DNA from: Desulforapulum autotrophicum
Lineage (GTDB): Bacteria; Desulfobacterota; Desulfobacteria; Desulfobacterales; Desulfolunaceae
DNA length: 64,000 nucleotides
Assembly (NCBI GenBank): GCA_020723285.1
Contig: DYJE01000020.1
Location: forward strand, 1-64,000
Direction of reading: 5' to 3'
How positions within the stretch are numbered: position 1 is the first letter of the stretch; the number at the start of each line of letters is the position of its first letter. Shown one piece after another: positions 35,131 through 44,313 of this stretch. The translations under genes and the position numbers were made by a program. The notes beneath the pieces were generated by a model. The model did no database searches. It saw only the letters and a list, made by a program, of their open reading frames with translations, and was not told the origin of the DNA.

Positions 35131-36591
35131 TCACTCACAAATGACCCGGCTTTCACTGGGTAGCATGGCGCTGTGGGCTTCGATACTGATGGTGATGCCG
35201 CGCTTTTCCTCGATGGCCAGGATCTCCGCCCGTTTTTTGTTCAGAAGGTACGAGGCCACGTCCGGGGGCACGAAACCCTTGGCCTGGGTGATGCCTTCCT
35301 TGAGGATCTCCAGGTTGAGCTTGCGCAGGAAAGACAGGGCGAACGCCTCGGTTGAAAGAACCATGCCTTTGCCGTTGCAGTGTTTGCAGGTGACGAAATT
35401 GCCGAATTCAATGGGTGGACGGATGCGCTGCCGTGACATTTCCATGAGGCCGAACTGGGAAATCCGGCTGATTTTGCTGCGGGCCTTGTCTTCCTTGAGG
35501 AAATTCTTGAAGCTTCCTTCCACGGCGATTTTGTTTTTGGCGTCCTTCATGTCGATGAAGTCGATGACGATGAGGCCTCCAAGGTCCCTTAGCCGAAGCT
35601 GGCGCGCGATTTCCTCCGCCGCCTCCAGATTGGTCTGGCGGGCTGTTTCCTCGATGTTCCGGCTTTTGGTGGATTTTCCGGAGTTCACGTCGATGGCCAC
35701 CAGGGCCTCGGTCTGGTCGATGACGATGGAGCCGCCGGAGGGCAGGGGCACCCGGCTTTCAAAGATTGACGCAATCTGGTTTTCCAGCTGGAACTTGGTG
35801 AAAATCGGTTTGTCGCCTTTGTGCTGCCGGACCAGGTTCACCTGCTTGGGAGAGATGAGCTTCAGAAACGCCTTCACCTCTTTCAGGATGTTGGGGTCGT
35901 CGATGAGGATTTCCGACACGTCCGGCGTGAGATAATCCCGGATGGCCCTGACGGAGAGCTCCATTTCCTTGAACAGAAGGCTGGGGGCCGGATCTTTTTC
36001 CGCATTTCTGTTGATGTCTTTCCAGAGTTTCATCAGATAGTTGAAATCTTTGACCATCATGGTTTTCGTGGCGTTTTCTCCCGCCGTGCGGATGATGAGC
36101 CCGTAGCCTTCGGGCAGTTTCAGATGGGTCATGATTTCTTTGAGTCGGGTCCGTTCGCTTTCATCGTCGATCTGGCGTGACACCCCTTTGTTGTCGCTGC
36201 CCGGCATCAGGACCACATGACGACCGGGAAGGGAGATGAAGGTGGTGAGCATGGCCCCTTTTTTGGCCGAAGGGTCCTTGGTGACCTGAACGATGAGTTC
36301 CTGGCCCCGTTTAATGATCTTTTTAAGGCTCCGGTCACCCGACGGGTTGTCCTGAAAGTAGTCGCTGTGGATTTCCTGCATCTGGAGAAAACCGTGACGG
36401 TCTGTTCCGAAATCCACGAAAACAGCCTGGAGACTGGGTTCAATCCGTGTGACGATGCCTTTATAAATATTGCCCTGGACGCTTTCTTTGGCTGTGGTTT
36501 CTGAATGGAACTCTTCAAGCTTGGATTCGTTGACCCTCGCAATCCGGCACTCTTCGGAATCAACGGCGTTGATGAGAATTTTTCTTGCCAT
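35131..36591 (-). CDS. rng: Ribonuclease G/E family protein
   Basis: 486 residues, close in size to RNase G. An N-terminal S1 domain (GNIYKGIVTRIEPSLQAVFVD) is followed by the RNase H-like and 5'-sensor parts, the DNase I-like catalytic domain with Asp pairs in ALVAIDVNSG and GGLIVIDFIDM, the zinc-link CKHCNGKG, and a small end domain. It cleaves single-stranded RNA, including rRNA precursors and mRNAs. It lacks the long C-terminal degradosome scaffold of E. coli RNase E. Reads toward yajC; 96 bases separate them. Confidence 0.93.
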   Translation of the reverse strand: MARKILINAVDSEECRIARVNESKLEEFHSETTAKESVQGNIYKGIVTRIEPSLQAVFVDFGTDRHGFLQMQEIHSDYFQDNPSGDRSLKKIIKRGQELIVQVTKDPSAKKGAMLTTFISLPGRHVVLMPGSDNKGVSRQIDDESERTRLKEIMTHLKLPEGYGLIIRTAGENATKTMMVKDFNYLMKLWKDINRNAEKDPAPSLLFKEMELSVRAIRDYLTPDVSEILIDDPNILKEVKAFLKLISPKQVNLVRQHKGDKPIFTKFQLENQIASIFESRVPLPSGGSIVIDQTEALVAIDVNSGKSTKSRNIEETARQTNLEAAEEIARQLRLRDLGGLIVIDFIDMKDAKNKIAVEGSFKNFLKEDKARSKISRISQFGLMEMSRQRIRPPIEFGNFVTCKHCNGKGMVLSTEAFALSFLRKLNLEILKEGITQAKGFVPPDVASYLLNKKRAEILAIEEKRGITISIEAHSAMLPSESRVICE

Positions 36592-36715
36592 AAGGTTATT
36601 GTCTGGTTACCTCCGATTGGGATAGTGAATGACGATGTGTCATGATTTGTGTGTAAAAAAAAGAATTTAAGCTTATATATGTCCAACGGGCCGATTTTGC
36701 AAGAAAAATGTCCGG

Positions 36716-37042
36716 TCACCGTGGATTAGGGGGTTCATCGTCTCCGTTCCATGGATACAGTTCAGCCGTGGTCGCTCCCCATCCTCCGGTTTCAAGCTGG
36801 CCGGAAGTGAAGGAACGGACATGGGGATGGTTTTCGAGAATCCCGCGCACCCGTTCTTTCTGAACGCCTTTGCCTTTGCCATGGATGATGCGGACAGACA
36901 GGATGCCCTGTTTGCGGCAGGCCCGTATGTATTCAAGGACGAGATCGGGAATGTCGGCGGGTTTGAACGCGTGAAGGTCGATGGAATCCGTGATGGGAAC
37001 CACCACCGGCTCGTCCGGCCAGAAATTTTCGTCGTCAGTCAT
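36716..37042 (-). CDS. Smr-domain protein
   Basis: About 108 residues from ATG 37042, which lies inside the end of the response regulator gene (overlap ATGACTGA). The Smr domain shows IDLHAFKP near the start, then RIIHGKGKGVQKERV and the C-terminal GGWGATTAELYP. Small stand-alone Smr proteins are candidate endonucleases acting on RNA or DNA; the DLH and HGKG motifs are intact. The longer open frame (to 37108) overlaps the regulator fully and is unlikely. Confidence 0.85.
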   Translation of the reverse strand: MTDDENFWPDEPVVVPITDSIDLHAFKPADIPDLVLEYIRACRKQGILSVRIIHGKGKGVQKERVRGILENHPHVRSFTSGQLETGGWGATTAELYPWNGDDEPPNPR

Positions 37043-37760
37043 GGTCGAAAATGTAGCCCACGGATCTCCGGCTCTTGAAATATTCGGGATTCTTGGGATC
37101 TTTTTCAAAGTATTTTCTGAAGCGGACCAGGAAGTTGTCCACGGTCCGCGTGGTCATGTTCCGGGTGTAGCCCCAGCCGATTTCAAGGAGCTTCTGACGT
37201 GACAGGGCTTTTCCCCGGTTGGCCACAAAGAGTTTCAGCAGCTTGATTTCCTGTTCGGTGAGGAAGATTTTACCCGCCATGCACTGGGCCGTGGAATCCA
37301 CGAAATCGATTTCATTGTCACCGAAACGGTAGAGACGGCCCTGTGCCCCGATTTTTTCAGCACCGGACAGGTCGTTGCTTTTGTACATGGTGACGCGGGT
37401 AAGCATGCGCTCCACCCGGAGCAGGAATTCTTCCAGGTCGAAGGGTTTGGCCAGGTAGTCGTCCACGCCGTGCTTGAGGCCTTCGATCTTGTCGGCCTGG
37501 GTGCTTCTGGCCGACAGGATGAGGATGGGGATTTTCTGGTCTTCCAGACGAATGTTCCGAAGAACCGAAATTCCGTCGATCCGGGGGAGCATGATGTCAA
37601 GGACGATGAGGTCCGGCCGCCAGGATTTCCAGAGGTCAAGGGCCGACACCCCGTCGGCGGCGATGACCGCTTCGTAACCCTGGAGGGTCAGGTTGAGTTT
37701 GAGGCCGTCGGCGATGTGCTCTTCGTCTTCAACGATCAGAATGCGTCTTTTATCGTTCAT
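37035..37760 (-). CDS. OmpR-family response regulator
   Basis: 241 residues: receiver domain with acidic EDEE, phospho-acceptor Asp55 in LIVLDIMLP, Ser/Thr in ILSARS and Lys in DDYLAKPF, followed by a winged-helix DNA-binding domain (EQEIKLLKLFVANRGKALSRQKLLEIGWGYT, read as shorter parts). It pairs with the histidine kinase gene just upstream (10 bases apart). The regulon is unknown. Confidence 0.93.
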   Translation of the reverse strand: MNDKRRILIVEDEEHIADGLKLNLTLQGYEAVIAADGVSALDLWKSWRPDLIVLDIMLPRIDGISVLRNIRLEDQKIPILILSARSTQADKIEGLKHGVDDYLAKPFDLEEFLLRVERMLTRVTMYKSNDLSGAEKIGAQGRLYRFGDNEIDFVDSTAQCMAGKIFLTEQEIKLLKLFVANRGKALSRQKLLEIGWGYTRNMTTRTVDNFLVRFRKYFEKDPKNPEYFKSRRSVGYIFDHD

Positions 37761-37769
37761 AGTGAGTTC

Positions 37770-38819
37770 TCACGTGCGTTTGAGTTTCTGGATCACCGAG
37801 AAAATCGGCAGGGTCACCACGAATTCGCTGCCTTTTCCGGGGCCGGGACTTTTTACAGTGATGTCCCCTCCGTGGATTTTCGTGATGATACTGACCAGGT
37901 AAAGTCCAAGCCCGCTTCCCTCTGCGTTGCTGGCTGAGGATGGACCGGCCTGGTAAAATTTCCGGAATATTTTGTTCATGTCTTTTTTTTCGATGCCGAT
38001 GCCGTTGTCCTTGAAGCTGATGGAAAGGGTGTTCAGCCGGGCCGTGAACCGTATGTCCACGAAAGGCGTCTCGCAGTGATTGTACTTCATGGCGTTTTTG
38101 ATGATGTTCATGAACAGCATTTCAAACAGAGCGATGTCCAGGGCAAGGACCACGGGTTTTTTCAGTTCGTTGTAGATGCGGAGGGTGCAGCCTGTGAAGA
38201 GGTGGTGGTTGTTTTTAAGAAAATCTTCGGTGAAGGCCACGATATCCGTGGAGATGGCTTTGCGTTCGTATTCATCGCTTTCCAGCCGCGCCAGGTGGAG
38301 GATGCTGCTGATGGTTCCCGAAAGCCGGCTCACGTCGGAAAGCATGTATTTCAGGTACTTTCTCTGGTCTTCTTTTGAAAGGTCGTGTTTTAAAAATGTT
38401 TCCAGATACAGCTTGAGGGAGGTTACAGGGGTTTTCAGTTCGTGGGTGAAGTTGTTGATGAAGTTCTGCTGGTAACTGTAGAGCTGGAGCACTTTCTGGT
38501 AATACACGAAGGTCATGAAAATGCCCGCCAGAATCACGCCGCCGATGAGGGTGAAAATCAGGGTGACGATCCAGGTCCGGCTCTGAAAGATGAGAAAGGG
38601 GTCGAAATTCAGGCGGCCGATGAACTCCTCAAGGCCGTTTTTCACTTCGATGTACCAGTAGATGCACAGAAAAAGGGTGATGCCCAGGGCCGCCATGGAG
38701 AACATGAAAAGGGCCGTGGGGTGGGGCAGCCACTTGTACCGGTTTACCATGATGTCGGTCAGCTTGAACGTGTCTTTCACATCATCAGCCTCAGGAGTCC
38801 ATCCGGAATCCTCTGTCAT
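37770..38819 (-). CDS. Sensor histidine kinase
   Basis: About 349 residues from ATG 38819; a TTG 15 codons further up is also possible and neither has a good ribosome-binding site. Two membrane helices (FMFSMAALGITLFLCIYWY and IVTLIFTLIGGVILAGIF) enclose only about 30 periplasmic residues, then HisKA with His in NFTHELKTPVTSLK, and HATPase_c with N box (NIIKNAMKY), G1 (DNGIGI) and G2 (GSGLGLYLV). The tiny sensor loop suggests it senses the membrane or a partner protein. Cognate regulator follows. Confidence 0.9.
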   Translation of the reverse strand: MTEDSGWTPEADDVKDTFKLTDIMVNRYKWLPHPTALFMFSMAALGITLFLCIYWYIEVKNGLEEFIGRLNFDPFLIFQSRTWIVTLIFTLIGGVILAGIFMTFVYYQKVLQLYSYQQNFINNFTHELKTPVTSLKLYLETFLKHDLSKEDQRKYLKYMLSDVSRLSGTISSILHLARLESDEYERKAISTDIVAFTEDFLKNNHHLFTGCTLRIYNELKKPVVLALDIALFEMLFMNIIKNAMKYNHCETPFVDIRFTARLNTLSISFKDNGIGIEKKDMNKIFRKFYQAGPSSASNAEGSGLGLYLVSIITKIHGGDITVKSPGPGKGSEFVVTLPIFSVIQKLKRT

Positions 38820-38930
38820 TGTTTGGATAAAATTCGTTTGTCGACGAACAGTTATAATATTCAAGGGATTTGTTGAAGAACACTATAGGGTATTCTGCGG
38901 GAATAGACAACAGCATTGATCGGGTGCCGT

Positions 38931-39713
38931 TCAAGGTTTCCTGTAGATGCTGGGGGAAATCGTCATAAGCGGGGTTTTGATCCCCACCATGCTTTCGCTC
39001 TGCCCGAAGATGAACAGTCCGCCGGGTTTGAGGGCTTTGACCATGTCATCCATCACTTTCTGCTTGGTGGGCAGATCGAAGTAGATCATCACGTTCCGGC
39101 AGAAAATGATGTTGTATTCCGACTGAGGGGGCGTTCCGGTGACCAGGTTGTATTTTCCGAAGGTGATGTGCTCTTTCACGCAATCCTTGATTCGAATTTT
39201 GTTGATGCTGTGGTTGACACCTTTCTGGAAATATTTTCTCAACAGATCCGGCGGAACGGCCCGTGCCCGGTCCATGGGGTAGACTCCCCGGTTAGCTGTT
39301 TCAAGGATGGTGTCTGAAATATCCGAGGCGTAAATCCTGAAACTGAAACCGTTTTCTATAAGCTGGATGGCGATGGTGTAGGCTTCTTCGCCGCTGGATG
39401 AGGCAGCGCTCCAGATTTTGAGACTTCTGGACCGGTCCATGGTCTTGATGATAAACTCGCAATGCTTGTTTTCCCGGAAGAAATACGTGTGATTGGTGGT
39501 GATTCCATCGATAAAACGCTTGAATTCCTCGCTGTCCTGATCGATGCGGTGGATGTAGTCTGTGACGGATGTGATTTTGGTGGCCCTCAGACGTTTGGCG
39601 ATCCGGGCTTTCAGAAGGTCTTTCTTGTTGTCGGTGAGATGGATTCCCGAGACTCTGTACACGGTGTCGGAGAGGCTTCGAAATTGTTTTTCTGTGATGT
39701 GTGTATCGTACAC
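38931..39713 (-). CDS. cheR: CheR-type protein-glutamate methyltransferase
   Basis: 260 residues. Helical N-terminal domain and an AdoMet-binding domain with IWSAASSSGEEAYTIAI, ASDISDTILETA and FDLPTKQKVM; CRNVMIYF is the CheR signature. It methylates glutamates of chemoreceptors, or another target. No other chemotaxis gene is near, so it could be an orphan. GTG start 39713 follows GGGGGATA. Confidence 0.9.
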   Translation of the reverse strand: MYDTHITEKQFRSLSDTVYRVSGIHLTDNKKDLLKARIAKRLRATKITSVTDYIHRIDQDSEEFKRFIDGITTNHTYFFRENKHCEFIIKTMDRSRSLKIWSAASSSGEEAYTIAIQLIENGFSFRIYASDISDTILETANRGVYPMDRARAVPPDLLRKYFQKGVNHSINKIRIKDCVKEHITFGKYNLVTGTPPQSEYNIIFCRNVMIYFDLPTKQKVMDDMVKALKPGGLFIFGQSESMVGIKTPLMTISPSIYRKP

Positions 39714-39776
39714 GTTGGTATCCCCCGATTCGGAAAAATGATTGTACTGATAAATAACACGGTTATCATGGGTTTA

Positions 39777-40505
39777 TCAATATCCGGCCGAATACATTTT
39801 CTCCACTTCGTCACTGTATATTCCGTGACTTTTAAAAATGATCAGCGGTTTTTCAACGTTCGGGCAGGAAATCCGGCCTTTGATGGACTCCACAAGGATA
39901 CGGGTGGGTGGCCCGGCCTTTATAGGGTGGACCATGCGAATCCGTTCCGGACCGAATCCATGATCGGCAAGTTCTGTCAGCAGTTCATCCAGTCTGTTGA
40001 AAGGATAGATCACGGAAAACCGGCCGTCAGGCGTGAGGAGTTCCGAGGCCTTGGACACGAGCCTTGAAAGATCCACGGTGATTTCATGTCTGGCCAAAGC
40101 TTTTTCACGCATCGGATTGAGGCGGCCGTTTTTTTGGGGGATATACGGAGGATTGGACATCACGCATCCTGGCTGTACTTTGAAATCATCGGTGGTGAGC
40201 CTGTTCAAATCGTCATGGATGATATGTATCCGCATGTCCAGTCCGTTGATTGTCGCGTTTTTCTTGGCAAGTGCCGCCAGGCCGGGCTGAATTTCCACGC
40301 CGGTCACGGTGAGGTCGGGGAAGCGGTAGGCGAGAATGAGGGGAATGATTCCCGAGCCTGTGCCGAGATCCACGACGGTTTCTCCCGTGGGGTGAGAGCT
40401 GAAATGGGCGAGAAGAACGGAATCGACGGTAAACCGGTAGCCGTTTCTGGGCTGTCTGAGGGTCAGTGCACCGTCAAACAGGCTGTCGCTGGTATAATCG
40501 TCCAT
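39777..40505 (-). CDS. TrmN6-like tRNA1(Val) adenine-N6 methyltransferase
   Basis: About 242 residues. RQPRNGYRFTVDSVLLAHF at the start, AdoMet motif VVDLGTGSGIIPLILA, and the N6-adenine catalytic motif CVMSNPPYIP are the hallmarks of the YfiC/TrmN6 group, which modifies A37 of tRNA-Val. Other N6-methylating relatives cannot be excluded. The start may be ATG 40505 or TTG 40517; the latter overlaps the DUF721 stop. Confidence 0.85.
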   Translation of the reverse strand: MDDYTSDSLFDGALTLRQPRNGYRFTVDSVLLAHFSSHPTGETVVDLGTGSGIIPLILAYRFPDLTVTGVEIQPGLAALAKKNATINGLDMRIHIIHDDLNRLTTDDFKVQPGCVMSNPPYIPQKNGRLNPMREKALARHEITVDLSRLVSKASELLTPDGRFSVIYPFNRLDELLTELADHGFGPERIRMVHPIKAGPPTRILVESIKGRISCPNVEKPLIIFKSHGIYSDEVEKMYSAGY

Positions 40506-40513
40506 GAACTGAT

Positions 40514-40825
40514 TCAAAGGGTGCCGATTTTGAACGTCAGATCTCTCACCATCTCCGAGCCGAGAGCCAGATTCAGTTTTGCCATCAGGTCTTTTTTATG
40601 AAAATTCAAGTGGTAAAGCCAGGATGAACTTGAAACGTGAACGAGAAGAAGGTGGCCCTTGAACGAAAAAGGTCGGCTGTTTTTAGCCACAGCGTCTCCC
40701 ACGGCGTTGTCCCAGATGTCCCAGATGCGCATCATCTCACCGTCTCCGCCGCTTCGGCAGGCCTTGAGAGATGAATTAAGGATCGAGCCGATGTGCATCA
40801 TGGTTTTGTCATGGTTTTTTTTCAT
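40514..40825 (-). CDS. DUF721 (DciA-like) domain protein
   Basis: About 103 residues from ATG 40825 (a TTG 21 bases earlier is the other choice). The pattern is that of DUF721: LKACRSGGDGEMMRIWDIWDNAVGDAVAKNSRPFSFKGHLLLVHVSSSSWLYHL, read as 'W...VG...a.n..P..f..g.L.V.v.ss.W...L'. Proteins of this group include DciA, which helps load the replicative helicase; the N-terminal domain is present but it is short, so function is inferred. Confidence 0.75.
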   Translation of the reverse strand: MKKNHDKTMMHIGSILNSSLKACRSGGDGEMMRIWDIWDNAVGDAVAKNSRPFSFKGHLLLVHVSSSSWLYHLNFHKKDLMAKLNLALGSEMVRDLTFKIGTL

Positions 40826-41052
40826 GGCCAGAAGATTACTGAACAAGTGAAAGGTCTGTCAAGGAAAACAAGGGGCTTGTTTGCGTGTCGTGAATACCGG
40901 AGACGGGGGAGCCCAAAGGCTTTTTATCTTGAAATGTCCGGGAAATCATGTAAAAACATAACTCTTTAAATTCACAGGACGAAGGGTCCGGATCTGTCTG
41001 GATGCTTTTACTGATCAATGATCGGGTTATCCGATGAAACAGGCTGAGGTTT

Positions 41053-42090
41053 ATGAACTGGGACTGGGAAAAACTGCGGGAACAGCAGCAGCGCTATAAA
41101 AAAAGCCAGGGAGGAAGCGGAGGGGGAGGCAGTGAAGTGCCGCCGCCTATTGACGATCTCGTCGGCAATTTCAAGAAATTCAAAATGCCCGGCGGTTTTC
41201 TGGCCGGGCTGCTTATCGCCCTGTTTCTGGGTACGTCCATGATTTACACCATCAAGTCCAATGAGGTGGGGGTCATCCAGCGTTTCGGGCGTTTTGTACG
41301 GAAAACCCAGCCGGGTCTCCATTTTAAGCTGCCTGTGGGCATAGAAAAACTGACCAAAATCAAAACCGATCTTATTTATAAGGAAGAGTTCGGCTATTCC
41401 GGCGGCGATGTGAACGAGATGACCCTGATGCTGACCGGAGACCTCAATGTGGCTCTTGTTCCCTGGCTCGTTCAGTATCAGATTTACAAACCGGAAAAAT
41501 ATCTGTTCAAGGTCCATGCGCCCGAGAACCTCCTGAGGGATCTGGCCCAGGCATCCATGCGTCTTGTGGTTGGAGACCGGAGCGTTGACGAAGTGATCAT
41601 CAAACGCGACGAAATCGCCAATGCCTGCAAGGAGATCCTCCAGAAAGAGCTGGATCTTGCCGAAACGGGTTTGAAGGTCGTGACCATCGAAATGAAGAAG
41701 ACCAATGTGCCCGAACCCGTTCAGCCCTCCTTCAACGAGGTGAACAAGGCCCAGCAGGAAAAGGAGACCATGATCTACAAGGCCAACGAGGAGTACAACA
41801 AGGCCATTCCTGCGGCTTTGGGCGAGGCTCAGAGAACGGTCCTTGAAGCCGAGGGATACGCTCTGGACATCGTGAACCGGGCCGAAGGCGATGCGGCACG
41901 TTTCATGGCCATGTACAAAGAATACGCACGAGCCAAGGATGTGACCACACGGCGGATTTACCTTGAAAAACTCGGAGAGCTTCTCCCGAAAATCGGGAAA
42001 AAGTACATCGTGGATTCAAAGCAGAAAAACATTCTGCCTTTGCTTAACATGGGTCTGCCGGTCAAACCCGAGGGGGAAACGACGAAATGA
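41053..42090 (+). CDS. hflK: FtsH protease modulator HflK
   Basis: 345 residues: Gly-rich, basic N-terminus (SQGGSGGGGS), one helix (LAGLLIALFLGTSMIYTI), then the SPFH/Band-7 domain (VGVIQRFGRFVRKTQPGLHF, VVTIEMKKTNVPEPVQPSF) and a coiled-coil region. HflK and HflC form the cage around the FtsH membrane protease. ATGA overlap with hflC (42087-42090). Confidence 0.95.
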   Translation: MNWDWEKLREQQQRYKKSQGGSGGGGSEVPPPIDDLVGNFKKFKMPGGFLAGLLIALFLGTSMIYTIKSNEVGVIQRFGRFVRKTQPGLHFKLPVGIEKLTKIKTDLIYKEEFGYSGGDVNEMTLMLTGDLNVALVPWLVQYQIYKPEKYLFKVHAPENLLRDLAQASMRLVVGDRSVDEVIIKRDEIANACKEILQKELDLAETGLKVVTIEMKKTNVPEPVQPSFNEVNKAQQEKETMIYKANEEYNKAIPAALGEAQRTVLEAEGYALDIVNRAEGDAARFMAMYKEYARAKDVTTRRIYLEKLGELLPKIGKKYIVDSKQKNILPLLNMGLPVKPEGETTK

Positions 42091-43034
42091 AATATAACGG
42101 ATGGGTTCTGACACCCCTTGTCATCCTGGTTTTTATCCTGCTTTTTTCCCTGTACACCGTGGATGAAACCCAGCAGGCTGTGATCACCCGGTTTGGAAAA
42201 GTTCAGGGTGAACCGGTGGAGGATGCCGGGATTCATATGAAGATGCCTTTTGTGGACATGGTGAATTACTACCCCAAAACCCTTCTGGAATGGGACGGTG
42301 AACGGGGAGAAATCCCGACGAAAAATAAAACATACATATGGGTCGACGCCTTTGCACGGTGGAGAATTTCAGACCCTGTCAAGTTCCTGAAAAACTGTGA
42401 GAGCGTCAAGAATGCCATCGGCATAATCGGTGACATCATCGACCCCTCGGTGAAAAACGCCATTGCGGGTTACGACCTGATCGAAGCCGTGAGAAACACC
42501 AACCGTGAATTTGATTACAAAGTGGCCGATGTGGAACTTGTTTCAGGCAAGATGAACACCGAACGGGTGAATTACACCATCGCCGTGGGCCGGGAAAAGA
42601 TCACTGTGCAGATTCTCGCCCAGGCCAAGGCGAAACTGGTGGGGTACGGCATCGATCTGGTGGATGTGAAAATCAAGAGGATCAATTACCGGGATGACGT
42701 TCAGCGGTCGGTTTACGACCGAATGATCGCCGAGCGGGCGCAGATCGTGGAGAAGTTCAGGTCCGAGGGGCGAGGAGAGGCCCAGAAGATCAAGGGTGAC
42801 AAGGAAAAAGAGCTGAAGAGGATCACATCGGAAGCGTATAAGAAAGCCGAGATGATCAAAGGCAAGGCGGATGCAACGGTCACAAGGATCTACGCCAATG
42901 CTTTCGGATCGGATCCGGAATTCTACTCGTTCGTCAAGTCTCTTGAGATTTACAACAAGAGCCTGGACAAGGACAGCACGCTGATCCTGTCCACGGATTC
43001 CGAATTGCTGAAATACCTGAATAAAAGACGGTAG
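42087..43034 (+). CDS. hflC: FtsH protease modulator HflC
   Basis: 315 residues: short N-terminus, one membrane helix (LVILVFILLFSLYTV), SPFH domain (VDETQQAVITRFGKVQGEPV; GIDLVDVKIKRINYRDDV) and coiled coil rich in Lys/Glu (KIKGDKEKELKRITSEAYKKAE). Starts within hflK's stop. A bidirectional terminator (43085-43115) ends the operon. Confidence 0.95.
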   Translation: MKYNGWVLTPLVILVFILLFSLYTVDETQQAVITRFGKVQGEPVEDAGIHMKMPFVDMVNYYPKTLLEWDGERGEIPTKNKTYIWVDAFARWRISDPVKFLKNCESVKNAIGIIGDIIDPSVKNAIAGYDLIEAVRNTNREFDYKVADVELVSGKMNTERVNYTIAVGREKITVQILAQAKAKLVGYGIDLVDVKIKRINYRDDVQRSVYDRMIAERAQIVEKFRSEGRGEAQKIKGDKEKELKRITSEAYKKAEMIKGKADATVTRIYANAFGSDPEFYSFVKSLEIYNKSLDKDSTLILSTDSELLKYLNKRR

Positions 43035-43084
43035 GTGACGGCCCCGAAGAAGAACGGTTTCCGCGTCTTCGGGGCGGGCAAACA

Positions 43085-43115
43085 AAAAAAGCACCTTCAA
43101 GGCAGGTGCTTTTTT
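43085..43115. terminator. Bidirectional terminator between hflC and the bS22-like gene
   Basis: AAAAAAGCACCT (43085-43096) and AGGTGCTTTTTT (43104-43115), a perfect 12-bp stem with a seven-base loop. The A and T runs on either side make it work for hflC on the plus strand and for the tiny gene at 43154-43252 on the minus strand. Confidence 0.9.
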
Positions 43116-43153
43116 CAGGCAACATATACAAAAGCAAAGAAAACGGCGAAGAA

Positions 43154-43252
43154 TTATTTGCCTTTTCTTCTCTGATGTCTTGTACGGGCTAACAGCTTTT
43201 TGTGTTTATGTTTGCGCATCTTTTTTCTTCTTTTTTTGATGACACTGCCCAA
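43154..43252 (-). CDS. bS22/mS38-like small basic ribosomal protein (AURKAIP1/COX24 domain)
   Basis: A 32-residue, extremely basic protein, MGSVIKKRRKKMRKHKHKKL followed by LARTRHQRRKGK. This matches the bacterial AURKAIP1/COX24 domain proteins, homologues of mitochondrial small-subunit protein mS38 and of bS22 described in mycobacterial ribosomes. It starts with TTG (43252-43250), seven bases after a strong GGAGGTGG (about 43255-43265 on the minus strand), and ends before a terminator. It is short enough to be missed by ordinary gene finding. Inferred role: binding 16S rRNA near the decoding region. Confidence 0.88.
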   Translation of the reverse strand: MGSVIKKRRKKMRKHKHKKLLARTRHQRRKGK

Positions 43253-43362
43253 AAGACCACCTCCATTCGTGTGTAGTATGTTTTAAACAATTCGAAACAG
43301 TAGCACCCTTTTCATTGATTTGTCCACAATTTTTTTAATTCAAGGGTGAGCGTGAAAACGGC

Positions 43363-43896
43363 ATGGGAAACGGACCGGCTGGCGTGATGAACGGACTTGA
43401 AACATTCAGTGAGCGCCAGATCGCAACGGTAAACCAGGCGGTCTGTCTTGCGGAGGATATCGTCAGTGAACATTACAAAATGTCCCAGGCCCAGTGGCTT
43501 CGAAATCGTTACGATGTGAAAACCCTTGTTCAGCTCGATGAATCGGAGATCGTTTTCGGTCCATATGCCCAGATTGTCAGGTATGCCGGCCGGAAAAGCG
43601 ATTCCCAGCTGGGGTCAGGCATGTTTGACTTTTACAAGATCTGTCTGCAGGACCATGCGATTCTCAAGGCGTTGAAAGAGAATAAAAGGCTGAAAATAGA
43701 ACCATTTCTTCTGTATATCATTGCCCATGAACTGATCCATGTGATTCGTTTCGGCCAGTTTATACAGTTTTTTGATGCGAATGACGAACAGAGGGGGGTC
43801 GAAGAGGAGTATGTCCATCAAAGGACAGAGGAAATTTTACGAAAAATCCACATGATCGGCATGGAGTATGTTTTTGGATTCTATAAAACCTTTTGA
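43363..43896 (+). CDS. HExxH-motif protein of unknown function
   Basis: 177 residues without signal or membrane helix. IIAHELIHVIRF holds His122-Glu123-x-x-His126, a zinc metalloprotease-type motif, with further acidic and His residues in RGVEEEYVHQRTEEI that could supply the third ligand (Glu in VEEEYVH). I recall similar small cytoplasmic proteins near fmdB/groES in sulfate reducers but no assigned role. ATG 43363 has no strong ribosome-binding site; ATG 43387 is the other possible start. Confidence 0.7.
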   Translation: MGNGPAGVMNGLETFSERQIATVNQAVCLAEDIVSEHYKMSQAQWLRNRYDVKTLVQLDESEIVFGPYAQIVRYAGRKSDSQLGSGMFDFYKICLQDHAILKALKENKRLKIEPFLLYIIAHELIHVIRFGQFIQFFDANDEQRGVEEEYVHQRTEEILRKIHMIGMEYVFGFYKTF

Positions 43897-44055
43897 TTTC
43901 GTTCATGAAATATTCGCTGATATTTTTTTGGGGCTCTGGTTGACAATGGGTGTTGACTGATTATATTTTCACCGTTCAAGCTGGTTTGAACGGTTTGACG
44001 AAGTAAAGTAACAAAGGTTATTGTTCAATGATTTGACCGGGAGGTTTTTTTTAAC

Positions 44056-44313
44056 ATGCCAATTTACGAATACGAATGCACTGAGTGTGGACGGATTGAG
44101 GAGATTGTTCAGAAAATATCCGACAAACCGCTGACCCAATGCAGGCACTGTTCCGGTGGGCTCAGGAAACTGATTTCACACAGCGCTTTCCATTTGAAAG
44201 GCGGTGGATGGTATGCTGACAATTACGGTAACAAACCAGGGACGGGTTCAAAAGTCACCAAACCAGCAGCAAGTGCTCCGGAAACCAGCAGCGAAAAGAA
44301 ATCCGACAGTTAA
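44056..44313 (+). CDS. FmdB-family zinc ribbon protein
   Basis: 85 residues beginning MPIYEYECTECG with the two CxxC knuckles (CTECG; CRHCS) of the FmdB/CxxC_CxxC_SSSS family. The Ser/Thr/Lys-rich tail (about 55-85) is disordered, as usual. The family is linked to regulation of amide-degradation genes and is widely found near groES in Desulfobacterota; its actual role is unknown. Preceded by GGGAGG. Confidence 0.9.
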   Translation: MPIYEYECTECGRIEEIVQKISDKPLTQCRHCSGGLRKLISHSAFHLKGGGWYADNYGNKPGTGSKVTKPAASAPETSSEKKSDS

